Assembly (NCBI GenBank): GCA_010645155.1
Contig: CM021320.1
Span: forward strand, 1,366,965 to 1,430,964
DNA: 64,000 nt
DNA from: Tigriopus japonicus
Lineage: Eukaryota; Arthropoda; Copepoda; Harpacticoida; Harpacticidae
Direction of reading: 5' to 3'
Under the pieces are notes generated by a model. The model searched no databases, had not been told where the DNA came from, and saw nothing but the letters and a program-made list of their open reading frames with translations. Position 1 is the first letter of the stretch; each line of letters opens with the position of its first letter. Positions 34,401-47,362 of the stretch are shown here, piece after piece. Made by a program: the position numbers and the translations under genes.

Positions 34401-37400
34401 AAACTGTAACTCCTAGTTCTTACACTAACATGTCAGCCACAATTTGGACTTCTTAAAGGAGCGCAAAAAATGATAAATGGCCATTTGAAAGTGAATGATC
34501 ACATCCGAAATAACTACATTTTGGAAACAATTAGTAACAATTGCGAAGTGTCAACAAGATGAATTTGGCGTGAATAAACCAATCGAATACTGGCATGAAT
34601 GCATTGCTAAAATATATATCCAATTTATTTGTTGGGCACATAGAACAAAGGACAGGATGCTAGCTTGGCTATAGCTTCGTTAGCTTTCAAACCAAGAGTG
34701 TTGATTTTGGAACAAATGTAATTGAGCATGCGTTTTTTTATTCATCGAAAATTGCGAATTGATAGTCCGAATTTAAAGTCACCCTCAACAAACTCAGAAT
34801 TGGTCCTTGTCTAAATAATCAAAATTGTGTAATAAAACCAAATGTACACGCGTGTAACAATCCAATGAGGCATGTCCGCGCAATAAAGATTATGTACAAT
34901 TACTACATGACTGAACGAAAGTTGAAAAAGATGTTATGTTAAGCCCAAATTGCTTTCTCCATACATTTCGCAAATTTGAGCTCATTCATCTGTTGAAACA
35001 ACTTATTGCTAATGGTCAGTTCCCACTTTTGTAGAAGCCTTTGGCACTGGTCTTGGCAGGAACCACTGTACTTCAGGACGGATTTTAAAAATACACTTTG
35101 GGGCCGATCATTGTACTGAAGTGTGAGGTTTTTGCAACAAATATATATTTTTCCGTAGAATTTTCTTTGTACTAATTGGACCTAAGGTGCATTTAGCAAG
35201 TAATCCCGGCTCAAGCCATCCTTGGTCTTGGATAGGTGGTTGAGACAGCAGTACCTTTGGAGGTCCTCATGTCTCTGAATAATAACAACAGCTAAGTCAA
35301 GTTGATAGCATGCTCAACATAACTAACATGATTTACATCGATGAAAAAGTTTTTACTTCTACAATTTAATAACACTGGGAAAAATCACCTCCAACAATCT
35401 ATAGTTAGTATAAAGAGTAAATATTCTACTAGCTGTTGTCTTCAGCCAATGACGAGGAACTTGAGTTTTGCTCGCGGTCATTCATGAACGATGTTTCAGA
35501 TTGAGGTGGAAAATATGTCGCCGCACCCGGTACTCCTTGGCTATAAATACTAGCCTTTGGATTGTAGAAAAAACGTTGAGATCTGGGTTGACTGGAAAGT
35601 GGATTGATTTGGTTGGGTTGACGTGCAAGGCGACTCGTTCTCGAGGACCAAGTCTCTCTTGAGTTTCTTTGTTTTGATTTCCAAAGGTAGACTAATCCAA
35701 CAACGCAAACAGTACCCAAGATGATGACAAAGCTATTGACCAAAACAATAAGGAAGATCCAGAGGCCTAGCATTGAGGCTCTGTCATTGGAGTTGTTGTT
35801 GTGTTTGCTTTGTTGACCCTGGGTCAGTTTCAAGTTTTGATTGTGTTCCACTTCTGCATTTCCTCCTCCTCCTCCAGGTTGAATGTGAGTTGAAATGCTT
35901 GCACCGGTTGATTCCTCAACTGGTAGTCGATTTGGATTCGTTTCTGTTCCTTGGGGTTGAACATTAGTTTTGGAAGAAGGTCTGTGAAGGTTTAATTGGT
36001 TGGGAAAATGGGCACTGGGTGATGGAGCCGACGATTTTGATCGAAAAACAGGGGTTCGTCGAATACGAACTAAGAAAGAAAAAAAATCATGAAGGCTCTA
36101 TGGTGAGCTGATGAACTCCCAATGACTGAAATTGGTTTACTGATTAAAGTTACCTTTGCCCTCTCGAGCTCTTTTAATCCCCTGGTGTCTTAGCTTCGAT
36201 TGATTTTCCTCATCTTTAATCATGAAATTGTGGAAGCTCTTAGAACTCTTTGTTGGGTGAAAGAGTGGCACCACTCTCGTCTGCGATACTGATAATGGAA
36301 ATAAAAATGACGATAACATTGCCTCGATAGGCTGGCCATGAATGGACAAGAATCGATTTTCCACTCGCGTTCGTAACCTGCTTGGTTTTCCATTTCTATT
36401 TCCACTCTTGGTTCCCTCCGTTCCACTTTTGGATTCAATTACTCTATTTCCGATGGACGACCGCGCTCTTGGGAGACAAAATGGGATGATGAGAACAGAA
36501 TGAGACAGGACTGACAATGGTGCCAAGAGATCCGAATTTTGTCTCATGATGGACTCAATTAGGGTACGGAAATCCTTCAAATCATTCCGCTCGTCGTTTT
36601 GACTCGTCACGCACAGACTGCCAACTACGCGAAGGTGCAACTTTTCCCCATTATCAGGATCCGTGTCTAGTTTGACAAGGACATCCAATTCCACATGGGA
36701 TTTCTTTTGGAAAGAACTTGCTTTCAAGTCGTCGAGGATCTGGAAAATTAGCAGGGAATGGGTTTGGGCTTGTTTGATTCATCTCAAGAGCCTCTCACTC
36801 AACAAAATGGTATGCAAACCTGATTTTCCCACGTGTGGAGTTTTTCACGTAGACATATGCTTTCCGTTTTTACCCGAGGGTGAATGTCTAGTTGGTAGAG
36901 AAGCAATAATGACGATGATGACGTTATGTCATATATTTTACTCCCAGTCAGTTCCCATTTCCGTGGTCGAAAGTCCTTTGGTGGAAAAGGAGAGGGATGT
37001 TCCGGTTCGTTTTCTTTGTTCCATGATTGGATTCGAAGTAGAGGCTCATTCTCAAATGGCGTTTCCTCTCCAATTCTATGTTGTGTCATCAACAACAACG
37101 AGGATAAGAGTAATACTGAAGATGATGGAAACGAAAATTGGGACGACGAGATGTCCTTCCTATGTAGTGTTCGAAACCATGAGGACAAGGCGATTCTATT
37201 TCTCCTCGGAGACCTCTGCCAGAGCTTTTCGAGCGTCTCAGACAAAGTTCGGCTTATTTTATAAAGTTCTCTCTTTTTCACTTCTGGTGAAGTCAGTTGC
37301 CCTCGTCGAGTTGAATCAGCCTTCTCTTCTTCATCATCATTTTGGTCGTCTTCGTCGTCGTCGTCTTCACTTCCACCATCACTAGTACTATCGCCACTAT

Positions 37401-39268
37401 TCCAGAGCCTTTGGAAGTTCCTCTTGTTCTTTTCTATCTCTTCCTGCCTTCTCCTGTTGCTTCTTCTTATTCTCAAGCTCAAATTGTAAGCATTGTGCTC
37501 AAACTCTCTCGAGTTCTTGGGCTTCATTTCGGTGCGTTTGGAAAAAGGCCATCTTTCTCTCGAAGGAGGCCTTTTTTCATCGAAATCCGGTTGAGTTCCA
37601 AGTGACAAAAGAGAGTGAAAATCCAAGTGTTTCACGGAAGGGGGCGATAATTTCATGCCCCTTGATCTCTTTCGGTTCACAAAAAAATGGATGGGCAACG
37701 ATCCCATTCCCATGTGTAACATGTCAGCCAATGGTATGTTACTTTTGGATCCAATCTATGAAATGAAAATAGGAAAAAAATGAGCCCATTTTCAGGCTAA
37801 AAGTTCATGAACTAAAATATACAGTTCTCACTGATCTCAGAACAGGGCTCCGAAGAGACTGTTGGGGAGGTCTCATTGATAACGATCTTGGATTGAGTGA
37901 CATTCTCAACGTTCCAATGTCACTCTCGAAGGACCATTCGTTAGAATTTGTTCCACTTGTCAAACACATTGTCGATCCAAGGAGATAAGAAGCCATTATC
38001 AATAGAAGGAAGTAGACAAATGTCGATCTCATCATTTCCTTTCAAAGCGCACGAAGCAATCTCTTTGAAGGTGTTGGACCATAAAGAGCCTTCGAACTGA
38101 TATCATATTAATCTTCCACGTCTCCAAGTCCAATAGTCTTGGACGTCCGCATGGTATGATGAATGGGGAAAAGTGCCTTGTTCGCAACACTCCAACACTT
38201 GAACCCACATATATCTGACTGGATACGTGTGAAACAAGACACTATTGTAGTGGGTTTGTCGAAGAGTCTCTCTCTCTGTGTTTCTGTCTCAGAAGTGAAT
38301 CCACCACGTTGTGGCACAAATCTCATGAAATATTCAAAGCCGAAAAAGCGGAGAAAGTCCAATAGAAACGGGCGTTCTCGGACCGAGGTTTTAGGCCTTT
38401 TATGACATTCAAGGTTATCAATAGGTTACTGGCCCAATGTTTGAGGGGCCAGACAGGTATTAATGTGAAGAAACTTTGAGAGGGTCTTAAGTGGGTCATT
38501 TAAGAGGGACAGCAAATCCTATTCAACAATTTATCTTTAGTTCTTATTTTCATGGTCATAAGTTGTCAAACGTGATTCATTATCTATTAACGTACAACAA
38601 TTTAAATAATGATAGGAATGAACCGTTTGTTTACTTCCAAAAAGAACAAATGATATCACGATTTTAATGTGATAGTCCACGTAACTCTGATTCCCGGGAT
38701 TATTCCCTGGGGAAGTTTGTGAGTCCTCAAGAGACTATTTTATAATTAGAAAGCCAAATTTGAATACCTAATATAGGTAACCTTTCCGTCTTGCACTTTG
38801 TCCTTATAACATCAAAAGCTCATATCAATTGATATTCTGTCCTATTGGAAAGGAGAATTGATTGCACAATGGTTTAACGCAAGTTGCGTAAACCAAGGAA
38901 CATTGCCTTAAACTCGGTTCTTAACTAATATTTGGGGTTTAAGCTAAACGTATCTTTGTTCCAGTATCACCTTCCTTGAAATCTAAACAAGACAAAATGC
39001 CACCGTAAGCTTGGCATCATTGTCTCTAGTGGAATTCACTTTTCACTTGGTAATAATGCAATGGAAACCTAATTTTGAATTTAGCTGTACCTGTAATTTC
39101 TCCTTGAACTGGCTCCACAGTTTCCGCATCCGTATGTCGGGCCCAAATGCAATTCATCATGGTGAGAGACAAACGTCGATCCCTTGTCGCTTCGGCCTCT
39201 GTAGCGGAGACATCTTTGACCATTCGTTCGATGGCCTCGATCGAGGCTCGTCGCATTTTGGAGGTCAT
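25415..39268 (-). CDS. Carotenoid cleavage oxygenase (BCO/NinaB family), 8 exons
   Basis: Exons joined by hand, 5' to 3': 39268-39091, 33584-33341, 32192-31982, 31217-31061, 30971-30763, 28396-28247, 26783-26643, 25702-25415. All junctions are GT-AG, phases agree, and the total is 525 aa, typical for BCO1/BCO2/NinaB, which split carotenoids at central or eccentric double bonds. Family motifs: GCVPSWLKGTLYRVGPG across the first junction, YIMSDIPHMLKI, AHPQIDEDGT, PSYFHSFG, EPFFFFHVINAF, EDDGVLL and GFHGIF. The four iron-ligand His are present (about 226, 289, 360, 512). Odd points: a Gly- and Cys-containing insert (GGLLGGSGTPGGSGICDNC) in exon 3, and the usual HWFDG in exon 2 shortened to NHPFD. 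Intron 1 (33585-39090) holds a whole other gene; intron 5 holds a foldback transposon at 30207. BCO1, BCO2 and isomerooxygenase types cannot be separated by eye. Confidence 0.9.
30207..30656. mobile_element. Foldback element with 7-bp target duplication
   Basis: A 450-bp element that is an inverted repeat almost to its centre. Ends are CAAGAAGCACGGAAATCATG and the inverse of CAAGAAGCACTGGAATCATG. The flanks TAAAAAC (30200-30206 and 30657-30663) are identical, 7 bp. The centre pairs CCCTTTTGTGGTAAAACG with its complement around 30420-30450. It lies in intron 5 of the carotenoid oxygenase. A second intact copy is at 56865. Confidence 0.88.
33585..35428. other. Proximal part of carotenoid oxygenase intron 1, no feature
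   Basis: AT-rich intronic DNA between exon 2 of the oxygenase and the nested membrane-protein gene. One hairpin (GACCCCTGAAAGGGGT near 34165) resembles the palindrome next to the CTAAC repeat at 2260-2280. No other gene seen. Confidence 0.5.
35429..38035 (-). CDS. Unrecognised type I membrane protein, 4 exons, nested in an intron
   Basis: Exons 38035-37832, 37755-36820, 36739-36154 and 36069-35429; all GT-AG with matching phases, total about 788 aa. The first exon encodes a signal peptide (MMRSTFVYFLLLIMASYLLG). Exon 2 is Arg/Lys/Ser-rich with an acidic run (EDDDDEDDQNDDEEE, about residues 198-214). Exons 2-3 join into what may be a folded extracellular part (LREKLHTWENQ, ILDDLKASSFQKKSHVELDV, then LHLRVVGSLCV, FRTLIESIM). 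Exon 4 has a Ser/Pro/Gly-rich stalk, one membrane span (LGLWIFLIVLVNSFVIILGT, about 676-702) and a basic tail of about 85 residues with Tyr and Ser clusters. I know no family that fits. The whole gene lies inside intron 1 of the carotenoid oxygenase, on the same strand. Confidence 0.75.
38036..39090. promoter_or_regulatory. Region between oxygenase exon 1 and the nested gene
   Basis: Distal part of oxygenase intron 1, which must hold the promoter of the nested gene unless it is made from the oxygenase promoter. No TATA box stands out. No ORF of note. Confidence 0.35.
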
Positions 39269-42200
39269 TCAGGAGAAGGAAGGATGAATGGTCGATTTTC
39301 CGCTTGTGGCTAATTTCTCAAGATTTCCCAAGAGGGCAACACAATCCCAGGGTTAAAGCAGAGGGGCCTTCTCTGGTTTCATGGATTCCGTTTGAAGTAA
39401 CTTGGGATTTCCAACTTCGTTCAATTTATTCTTACCTCAATCCTGTTGGGATCAGGTTGAACACTGCTGAAGAAAAAGAGACTAGTTGATAGAACAGTCA
39501 AACCAGAATGAATTCAAAAGTCCTACACAGATGGCTGGATTGCCAAAACTCTCGTTTCATCACAAGTGCAACGAACTGTCTGTTCTGTGCATTAGCTCAA
39601 TAGCTTTTGGACCTTAGTTAGAGAAGCACTTGGCAGTTTTGGAAAATCTTTCGACATGTTTACCCAACACGAAACAACAAATGGGACTGAGAAATACATG
39701 TGGATCAAATGCATCATAAAATATCAAAATTTGCCAGTTATCAATGCTCGTTTTGCGAGTTCTCGACAACGTCACCCAAAAATGTGGAACGTCATTGTCA
39801 ACCTAACATGATGTTTGTGGGTATACGTGGAACAAAGAAGTGAAGGCTCTTTTCGGCAATGACGCATAACATTTGGAAAGTATTCTGACTAAGAGCTTTT
39901 AAGATATGTATGTGGGGGGTCTCTTGTATGGAACGTGGTGTTCATTAGTAGTCATAGTCAGCCATTATTCAGCACACGATAATGACTGGAGCTTTGCAAA
40001 CACACAGACTAAATCACAAAACCTTTTAGAGTGTCTTATCGAGGCCAATCTGGCAATAAAACCTTTTTCGCTTCCCCACACTTGTGATCTCGATTTTCGG
40101 CACTACAAAAAGGATATCAAACGACATAATCTGATACTATTGAGGAGAATTGACTCAAAATATTGAAATGAAGGCTTGAAAGATGTCCATAGTATTGAAC
40201 AAGCAGGAAATTTTATCAGTAAAAACATGAAGAGGTTTCGAGTATTACTATATATTCAAAGTTACACATTTATTTTCAGTAATACCGGTAGAACTCCAAA
40301 TGTACATACTAGTACCCTTGTGAGGCTTTTTAATTGAAAACTGCATCATGAATTACTATCTCTGGGGTTCTTTAATTTATTGCCGATTTGAACGGGCATT
40401 CAAGTTATCTTTGGGACAAAACTACAAAGTGAAACGAATACATTTCAATGGAAATGAAATTAATTGTTTGATTTATTCGTGATAAATTGAGTGTCAAGGA
40501 CCCTAGCAAGTTCCAGGGTATTAGATCTGCTCCTTGATCTTGAAAATAAAGTTCGAAATGAAGCTTGAAGAGCAAAAACAACCTTTTCCCCCAGTATGAC
40601 TTGACTGTGACCTTTCAAGAAAAGAGTAAAATAAGAATATATTAATAATAAAAATAATCTTTATTGCGACTTTTGGTCATGTCAACTCGAATAAAAGAAA
40701 AGAAAAGGAATGTATGTGATACATATAGCATTGAAAAAGACAGGCCAATGGATAAGGACGTTAAAAAATCGTTTCAAACGCCTTGTACACCTGCACCATT
40801 ATTTTGTTTGTTGTCCACCGAGTTTTTGTCCACCGGCCACCGAATTTTGAATTCTGGATTCATTCTAAAACCAAAATAAATTACTTCTTTGCAAATAATT
40901 TTGATGTTCGAGTGCACAAAAAACCAAATTAAAATAAACAACACATCAACATAACTAAAAATCCACCCTCAAATATTTGTTAATATTTATTGGTAAAGTT
41001 GAAAAAAAATCCGTTTTGGTCAGAACTATGGCGGGTCGCCATAAACATATTTTATGTCGTAAGCTCACATGGCCTATATTTTCCGTGTCAATCAATTACT
41101 TGTCTTAGTTGTATTGAGTGGTTCCCTGAATGTGGGTTATAAAATGGGGGTATGGAAGTTGTGCTTGGAAAATCACTCTCGAAGGATGTAAGTCAGTAAA
41201 TAAATCAGACGCAATCACTTTATCTCATCATACCATTACTTCGTCATTTTTTGGCATCAGTTTGAAGGAGTCAAATGTTTCAAGCCGTCTAAATAGTTTT
41301 GGAAAAACTGTCGAAACTTCTTTGCTTTGGTTCAGGAAAATTACAATTATTTGGCTGAGCTTTTTGTGAGAAACAAGTTCACGAAGAAACGAATAATATC
41401 GAAAGCACTTACTGAAAAAATACGTTATTCAATTTCGAACAAATGCCAAGAGAGACTAGTTGTTTCTTGTCATTTTTGAGGCTTTTCTTAAAAAAATCCA
41501 ATCCAAAGCTTTGGTATGTGAGTAAATCTGTACCTCTTGGAGAAATCATAATATTAATTTGTTTACATATTCCACTTAAATATCATCTGAAAGCAAAATC
41601 CACAAGGAAGTTCCCGCCAGACAAAGAAAACATTGGGTATATATTAGTAAGTTTTGTTGACCTTATCATGGAAACGTCATTGAGAGAGCTCTCTCGCTTT
41701 CTTATGATTTACGTCCACTTTGCTTCTGGTTTATATTTGATTGTCTTCGCCAGAACCAAAGAAAGTTTGCCAAGTAAACAGAGTAAAGTTGGGTTCACCT
41801 CAGCTCCTTCAAATTATCTTCAAAACATTCCTTATTCGCCTTACCGCAAATCCAAGAAACTAATTTCTTCGGAAATATTTCAGACATTGGACAAGAGACA
41901 AGTTCAAGACTCAACAATATAAATGTAAGAAGCAACAGTTCTTATCTGAAGGATTCCTAACCAAAAACCAAGTACCTCCCTTGGGTCCATGCAGCATTGC
42001 CTTTCTAACGATGTCCTGAATCATTACTCACTCTTCCAAGACCTAATTATCCACCACACAGCCTGTTGAACCTGGACAGGTTTCCTCGTGTTCAATCACA
42101 AATGCCATAAAGACGAACCATTCAGAGCAGCACTGCTATCTCAAGGATGGAATGGATGTGTAAACGTGCACGTTGAAGAGAGGGAACGTAATCTGTTCTT

Positions 42201-45200
42201 ATACAATGTATGGACAATGGAACAAACCTCGAGTATCAACACCTCGGAACTGATTACTGCAACACGAGCGTGAATAGTGAATCGACGAGGAAGACACGTA
42301 GTTCTCTCAGCAGGAGGCACCTTCCATCGACGCGAGAACCAAAGAGGAGGAACGGAGGAACAAGCTCTGACAGAGGAAAAAGGAAAACGGAGAGCGAGCC
42401 ACGAGGAACGGGTCCTAAATGGTAGCTGGAACATGAGGGAACGCCAGGATGAAAAGGACCACAACTGACGAAATGAGGGAAAGAGAGCGAGAGAGAGAAC
42501 TCGAACACCAACAGAGAATAAGTTGAGGGGGAGAAAATTGATAGCGATGCTGGCAAGGGTGGGGATGAAAAAAGGAAACTCATTTTCGTCCGTCATAAAC
42601 GTGCTGGAGGGAATTCATGGAGTGCTTTTCATTAGGGCATAATTCTGCCTGCTCTGGAGATTTCAAAAGTGTATTTTAAAGTGAGCATTTCCTCCTGGGG
42701 AATTCAAAGGCTAGGGAAAATTCAAACAAATCAGAAAATTTGGATAAAGTTTCGGTTTAGAAAAACCACAAAGTGGTGGTATATGTTGTGGCTAACTTCT
42801 AAAGGTTTTAAAATGCAGGCTGGGCTTTAATTGCAATGCGAGTTTGACTCACTCAAGCATTTCCCAAACGATAATACAATTTAGATCCACCACAAAAGTT
42901 ATTTTAGAAATGTACAAATTTGTCGGAACTACAGTATGTGAAAAATATTTAGTCGTATTTTATTTCGTAGATTGTCCACATCCTTGGATTGTCGTAAATT
43001 TGGAATTAATCTTATGATATCTTGATTTTAATAAAAAGTCATGGTAACGCCATGCAACAGATCAAAATATGGTCGGGAATGAAGTACGTATAAATATATT
43101 GAATAAGATAAATTATAGATATGATTAGATAAACAGTATATAAAGTTATAGATTAAGAATTGAGAAAATAGTGGACAAGGGTAGGCAAGGGTAATATATC
43201 ACAGTTTGATCAGGGCTAGAATAATTGGACTATGCCACAGCAAATATTCGATGTTGCAGTTTGATCTTGGGTTGTGGTCAGCGCTGAAACGGAATTAGTT
43301 TTCATTTCGTTTTTCGAGTGAAAAAACGCGTGCACAAACAAGCTTCTTCGGATAACCTTGTTATTGTGGGTGCAAGCTCGACAACATTCCTAGTATTTGT
43401 CCTTGACACCTTCTTGTGTGTCCTTGAAGGCCAAAGATAATCAGCATCAATAATATATTATTCAGGCCCAATCTCCCTAAAGTTAAAGCCTTGATACCTA
43501 AAGCAAGCTGTTTCCTTAGGAGTTATTCTAACACAGAGTAGTAAACAGCATTAAAAGCACATTAAATTACATTGCCGATGTAAAAGAGTATTCATCAGAT
43601 ATGACATTGGAAAAGGACAACTTTTTAATAAAATTAAATTTTGAATGATTTAGCCTAGCGTTAAATATGTAACTTCAAGGCCGGGAAACCATGGGGTTTT
43701 GAAGGTCCAAAAAAGTTTTTCATTTGGCTTGAACAAATTTTTAGGTTCGAGCTTTGATCTGAAATTATGAAGTTTTTAAATTCTAAATATGCCCTTTTGC
43801 CTTTGAAACTATTTTATACCAATTTTGCTACAACAAAGATGGTTCATAAGACAAAAGGCTTGAAATTGAATAAGAAACCCAGATTTTCTAATCATAAACT
43901 TCAACTCGTGTACGATTTTTCATAACAAAAATGCAAGAAATCTTTATAAAAAATGCTTTTCAGATTATGAAGGCATTCCCAAATTGCACCTTTTTCTGAT
44001 TGACTCTTCACTTCCCTTAAATGAGCCCTTTTTCGATTTTTTATTACTTTCACAAGTCCAAGCTCACTTTCCTATTTCATGACCGTGTTACGAGCGCGGA
44101 GACAGGAACCCCTTAAACATGTATTTCTATTTCTTTTTACATATTTTTATATATTGTATTTGTATTCATACTATTATACAGGTCATCCCTGGCGTAGAAG
44201 ACCTAAAGAACCCAATTTTTCCCCTGATAGAAAATTTTAATGGTAAAGCAAGGCTAGCTTATCTAACAACATCAAAATATCTAAATTTGCTCCTTCTGAT
44301 TAATGACTTTTTTCAACCAAAAGAAATGGTAAGTGTTATGAACAGGGCCATCAGATAGTTGAAAATTACATTTTACAATGCAATTACCAAAATCTTCCAT
44401 TTTTTCCAAAATTACAAAAATGGGGGGAAAAAGTTACAAAAAATGGGGAAAATTGCTTGTTCTGTTGCAAATTTTCTGAAAAGAGGTTAGTTCATTGGTC
44501 AAAATCAAAGTTAGGAAATAAGCCGACGTATTGTATGTTATATTTGCAGCGGAAATATTTTATTTATCTTCGGGGCTACCAGATACTTGAAAAATATATT
44601 TTACAATTTATTTACAAAAATCTGTGATTTCTATCCAAAATTACAATGTAGGAAAATTTCAAAAAATCTGGGGAAAATGTTTATTCCCTTCAGAATGATC
44701 TGCAAAGAGGATGTCAAAATCAAAGTAAGGAAAGACGCAGAGTGTGTTTATTACAGTTGTAACAGTATGTATTTAGTTTTTCCGTTGTTCCAAGCTATGA
44801 AGTAAGATTTTGCTTCAGAATGGGAGTTTAAGAAAAGGTCCATTTCTACTGCAATTATTGGGAAAAAATTACCAAAAAATCCGATTTTGTTACAGTATTT
44901 CGCAAAATGATTACCAAAATAATACATTATTTTGACAATATTTTTTACCAAAAGCTGGTGGCCCTGGTAATGATAGCCCCTGTGCTCACACAGGTTGTGT
45001 ATTTGAGCTCAAAAAGTAATTTTCAAATGTTTACTTTTAAGTGCGTTTTAAGTAACAATAGTGTTTTTGCCCGTGACCTCCTTAACCGAATTCAAATAAA
45101 TGTTTTGCATTGCATTCACATCTCAAAAGTGGTCTGAAAAGTTTTTGGAATTTAAAAATGACTTCTTGAGCTCAAATACTCACCGTGCCAGCTTAGGATC

Positions 45201-45762
45201 ATGAATCATGATAATAAGTGCAGAGCTTCATAAAAAAGAGTATGTTAGAAACTTGTCAATTCACCCAATCAACAAGATAAATATTTCAGAAATATTTTTT
45301 ACAACGATGAAAGTTTAATTGACATTGCTTACATTCTATAAACCGTAGCAGAAGTGTGTAGATGAGTGTAGATGACGATGAAATAAAAATGTTAACATCC
45401 AAATTTACTCAAGAGTTTACAGTATTCGCCGCGCACCTTTGTACTTGAGCTCTCCCGAAAAAGAGAATGTGTACTGTACGTCAGTCTCGGCTGAACAAGG
45501 TTCTCGATAAAGGAGTCTAGAAGGGAGCAATGACAGTTCCCCTAAACCTGACCCTTTGGAACCGTGGATTCCATTGTCGATTTGCACGTGTCTCAACCCT
45601 GCATTGCACAAATACACCAAGTAGCAAGAAGGCAGCTGTGAGTGAGAATCCTCTTTTGAGTTGACAAGCACGTTATCATCAATCAGTTCATATCTTTCGA
45701 CGGATGAAGTCGTTTAGTTCCAAGGCCACATCCGTAGACAATTGGATACCATCCCCAGCATC
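39269..45762. other. Gene-poor stretch between carotenoid oxygenase and DHRS7B
   Basis: Should hold the oxygenase promoter at its left end and the DHRS7B promoter at its right end. Between, 40.2-45.4 kb is very AT-rich. A 159-codon plus-strand frame at 41443-41922 (starting MPRETSCFLSFLRLF) has hydrophobic stretches but no motif I know; it could be a chance frame or a dead receptor gene. A purine-rich, low-complexity tract lies at 42270-42520. I support no gene here. Confidence 0.5.
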
Positions 45763-47362
45763 ATGATCCGTGCTCTCGCCAAACTTGGCCGTTCCCTGGC
45801 CATGACCGTGACCTCTGTCATGTTATTCTTCCCTTTGGCCTTTCTTCGGCATCTCCGTTGGCTGAAACTCTCATTATTTGCTCAGAAATTGGATGGCCAG
45901 GTAAATATGAACTGCTTTTTCCGGTCCCATCTTTTCATCTGACCTTTCATATAGGTGGTCCTTATCACGGGTGCTTCCCAAGGGATCGGTCGAGCCCTGG
46001 CTCATGAACTCTACGAAGCCGGATGTCGACTGATCTTGGCCTCGAGGAATTTGGAAGCCCTGGAGGAACTCAAACAGGAGCTTATACAATCCTCAGATGT
46101 GAGCAGGACAATTTATTGTATGTAATCATCAACTGACATTCAACAGATTAGACACGGGGGATTTTTTTATTATCTCATGATAGAAGAGCCCCATACGGAT
46201 CCCGTGTGCGGTTTACTTGGACTTGGCTGATCATGGATCTTTGAAGGAGAAAGTGGAAGAGATCCAAGGCATCTGTGGTCCCATTGACATTCTTATCAAT
46301 AACGCCGGTATGTCTAGCCGGAGTAGTGTCATTGACATGTCCCTCCACACATTAAAGGCCGTTATGGATGTGAACTTTCTTGGAACCGTCGAATTAACCC
46401 GAGGTTTGTTGTGAGACAATGTCCTATATGATTTTTGCTCTCTATGAACTACGTTTGATTTTAGAGTTCCTGCCCCATTTCCTCAAGCGGAAACGAGGTC
46501 ATATCGTGAATATCACCAGTGTCCAAAGTTACTTGGCTGTGCCCCATCGATGTGCCTACAGTGCCTCAAAGCACGCCCTTTTGGCCTTTACGGATACTTT
46601 AAGGGCGGAGGTGGCCAGAGAAGGTGTGACGGTCAGTTCCATTAGTCCGGGTTACGTGAATACCAATATCTCGAGGAACTCGTTGAATGGCGATGGGACC
46701 AACTACGGAAGTAAGCCCGGAAATTTGATATCCCACTTGCTTTGGGAGTGTTAATGGCTTTCGAGCATCCCTTTTGTATGGGAAATTGGTTGAATTCTTC
46801 AAACGTGCTTTCGCGAACGGAACTGAATTTGTTTGTTGGAAAGTTTGAAAACAATTCTTTGATGCCCGAAAATTATGAGCGTGTTAATGCACCGAAAGTG
46901 ATGGAACTTTCTGTTGGAAACCGGAAAGTTTTCCAACAGTTGGAAGATTTTCATGGCTCGAGATTAAAGGCATCCGACATTTTACTATTTCAAAGAACTT
47001 TCTTCGAGATAGATTTATGAGAAAAGATTCATCGATGAAAGGCCCTATCCCAACAACGGAAAGATTTGTATTATCCCCCAAAAATGAGTTTGCAGCTTCA
47101 TACAATTTTCCTATAATCGTGTATTTTACGCCTTTCAGGATTTGATAATGCTAACTTGGAGGGCTATTCCGCTGAAGAGATGGCTGCCCTCATCAAAAGT
47201 TCCATTCAACTCCGAGAAAATGAGGTTTTGATCGCTCCTCCAATCCACCGATTCGCCACGTTTCTTCGCTTCGTTTGTCCGTCTCTCTTCGCTTTGATCA
47301 TGGCCAGAAGAGCCATAACGACGGACCCAAAACTGAATAACGCTTCAACCAAGCAAGATTGA
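45763..47362 (+). CDS. DHRS7B: DHRS7B-like short-chain dehydrogenase/reductase, 5 exons
   Basis: Exons 45763-45900, 45955-46098, 46184-46403, 46465-46710 and 47139-47362; GT-AG, in phase, 323 aa (human DHRS7B has 325). It is an NAD(P)-dependent oxidoreductase anchored by an N-terminal membrane segment ([18 protein letters not shown]). DHRS7B has been linked to peroxisomal ether-lipid synthesis as acyl-DHAP reductase. Seen: cofactor motif TGASQGIG (52-58), NNAG (133-136), catalytic Ser186, Tyr199 and Lys203 in AYSASKHA, and [11 protein letters not shown]. The block [18 protein letters not shown] and the Arg-rich C terminus (IMARRAITT) parallel DHRS7B. Other membrane-anchored SDRs (DHRS7, HSD11B1) are more distant by motif. 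It converges on TMF1, with 482 bp between stop codons. Confidence 0.85.

Noticed and set aside
36663..37385. 240-codon plus-strand ORF
   Set aside because: Antisense to exons 2 and 3 of the nested membrane-protein gene; it crosses an intron and its frame reflects codon bias of the opposite strand.
41443..41922. 159-codon plus-strand ORF with hydrophobic stretches
   Set aside because: I considered a chemoreceptor relic, but no family motif, splice structure or polyadenylation signal supports it; AT-rich DNA can give such frames by chance.
42141..42596. Overlapping ORFs of 151, 109, 71 and 63 codons on both strands
   Set aside because: They lie in a purine/pyrimidine-biased tract where stops are rare in all frames; the products are low complexity.
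45417..45671. 84-codon minus-strand ORF upstream of DHRS7B
   Set aside because: No family resemblance; it overlaps the likely DHRS7B promoter and 5' UTR.
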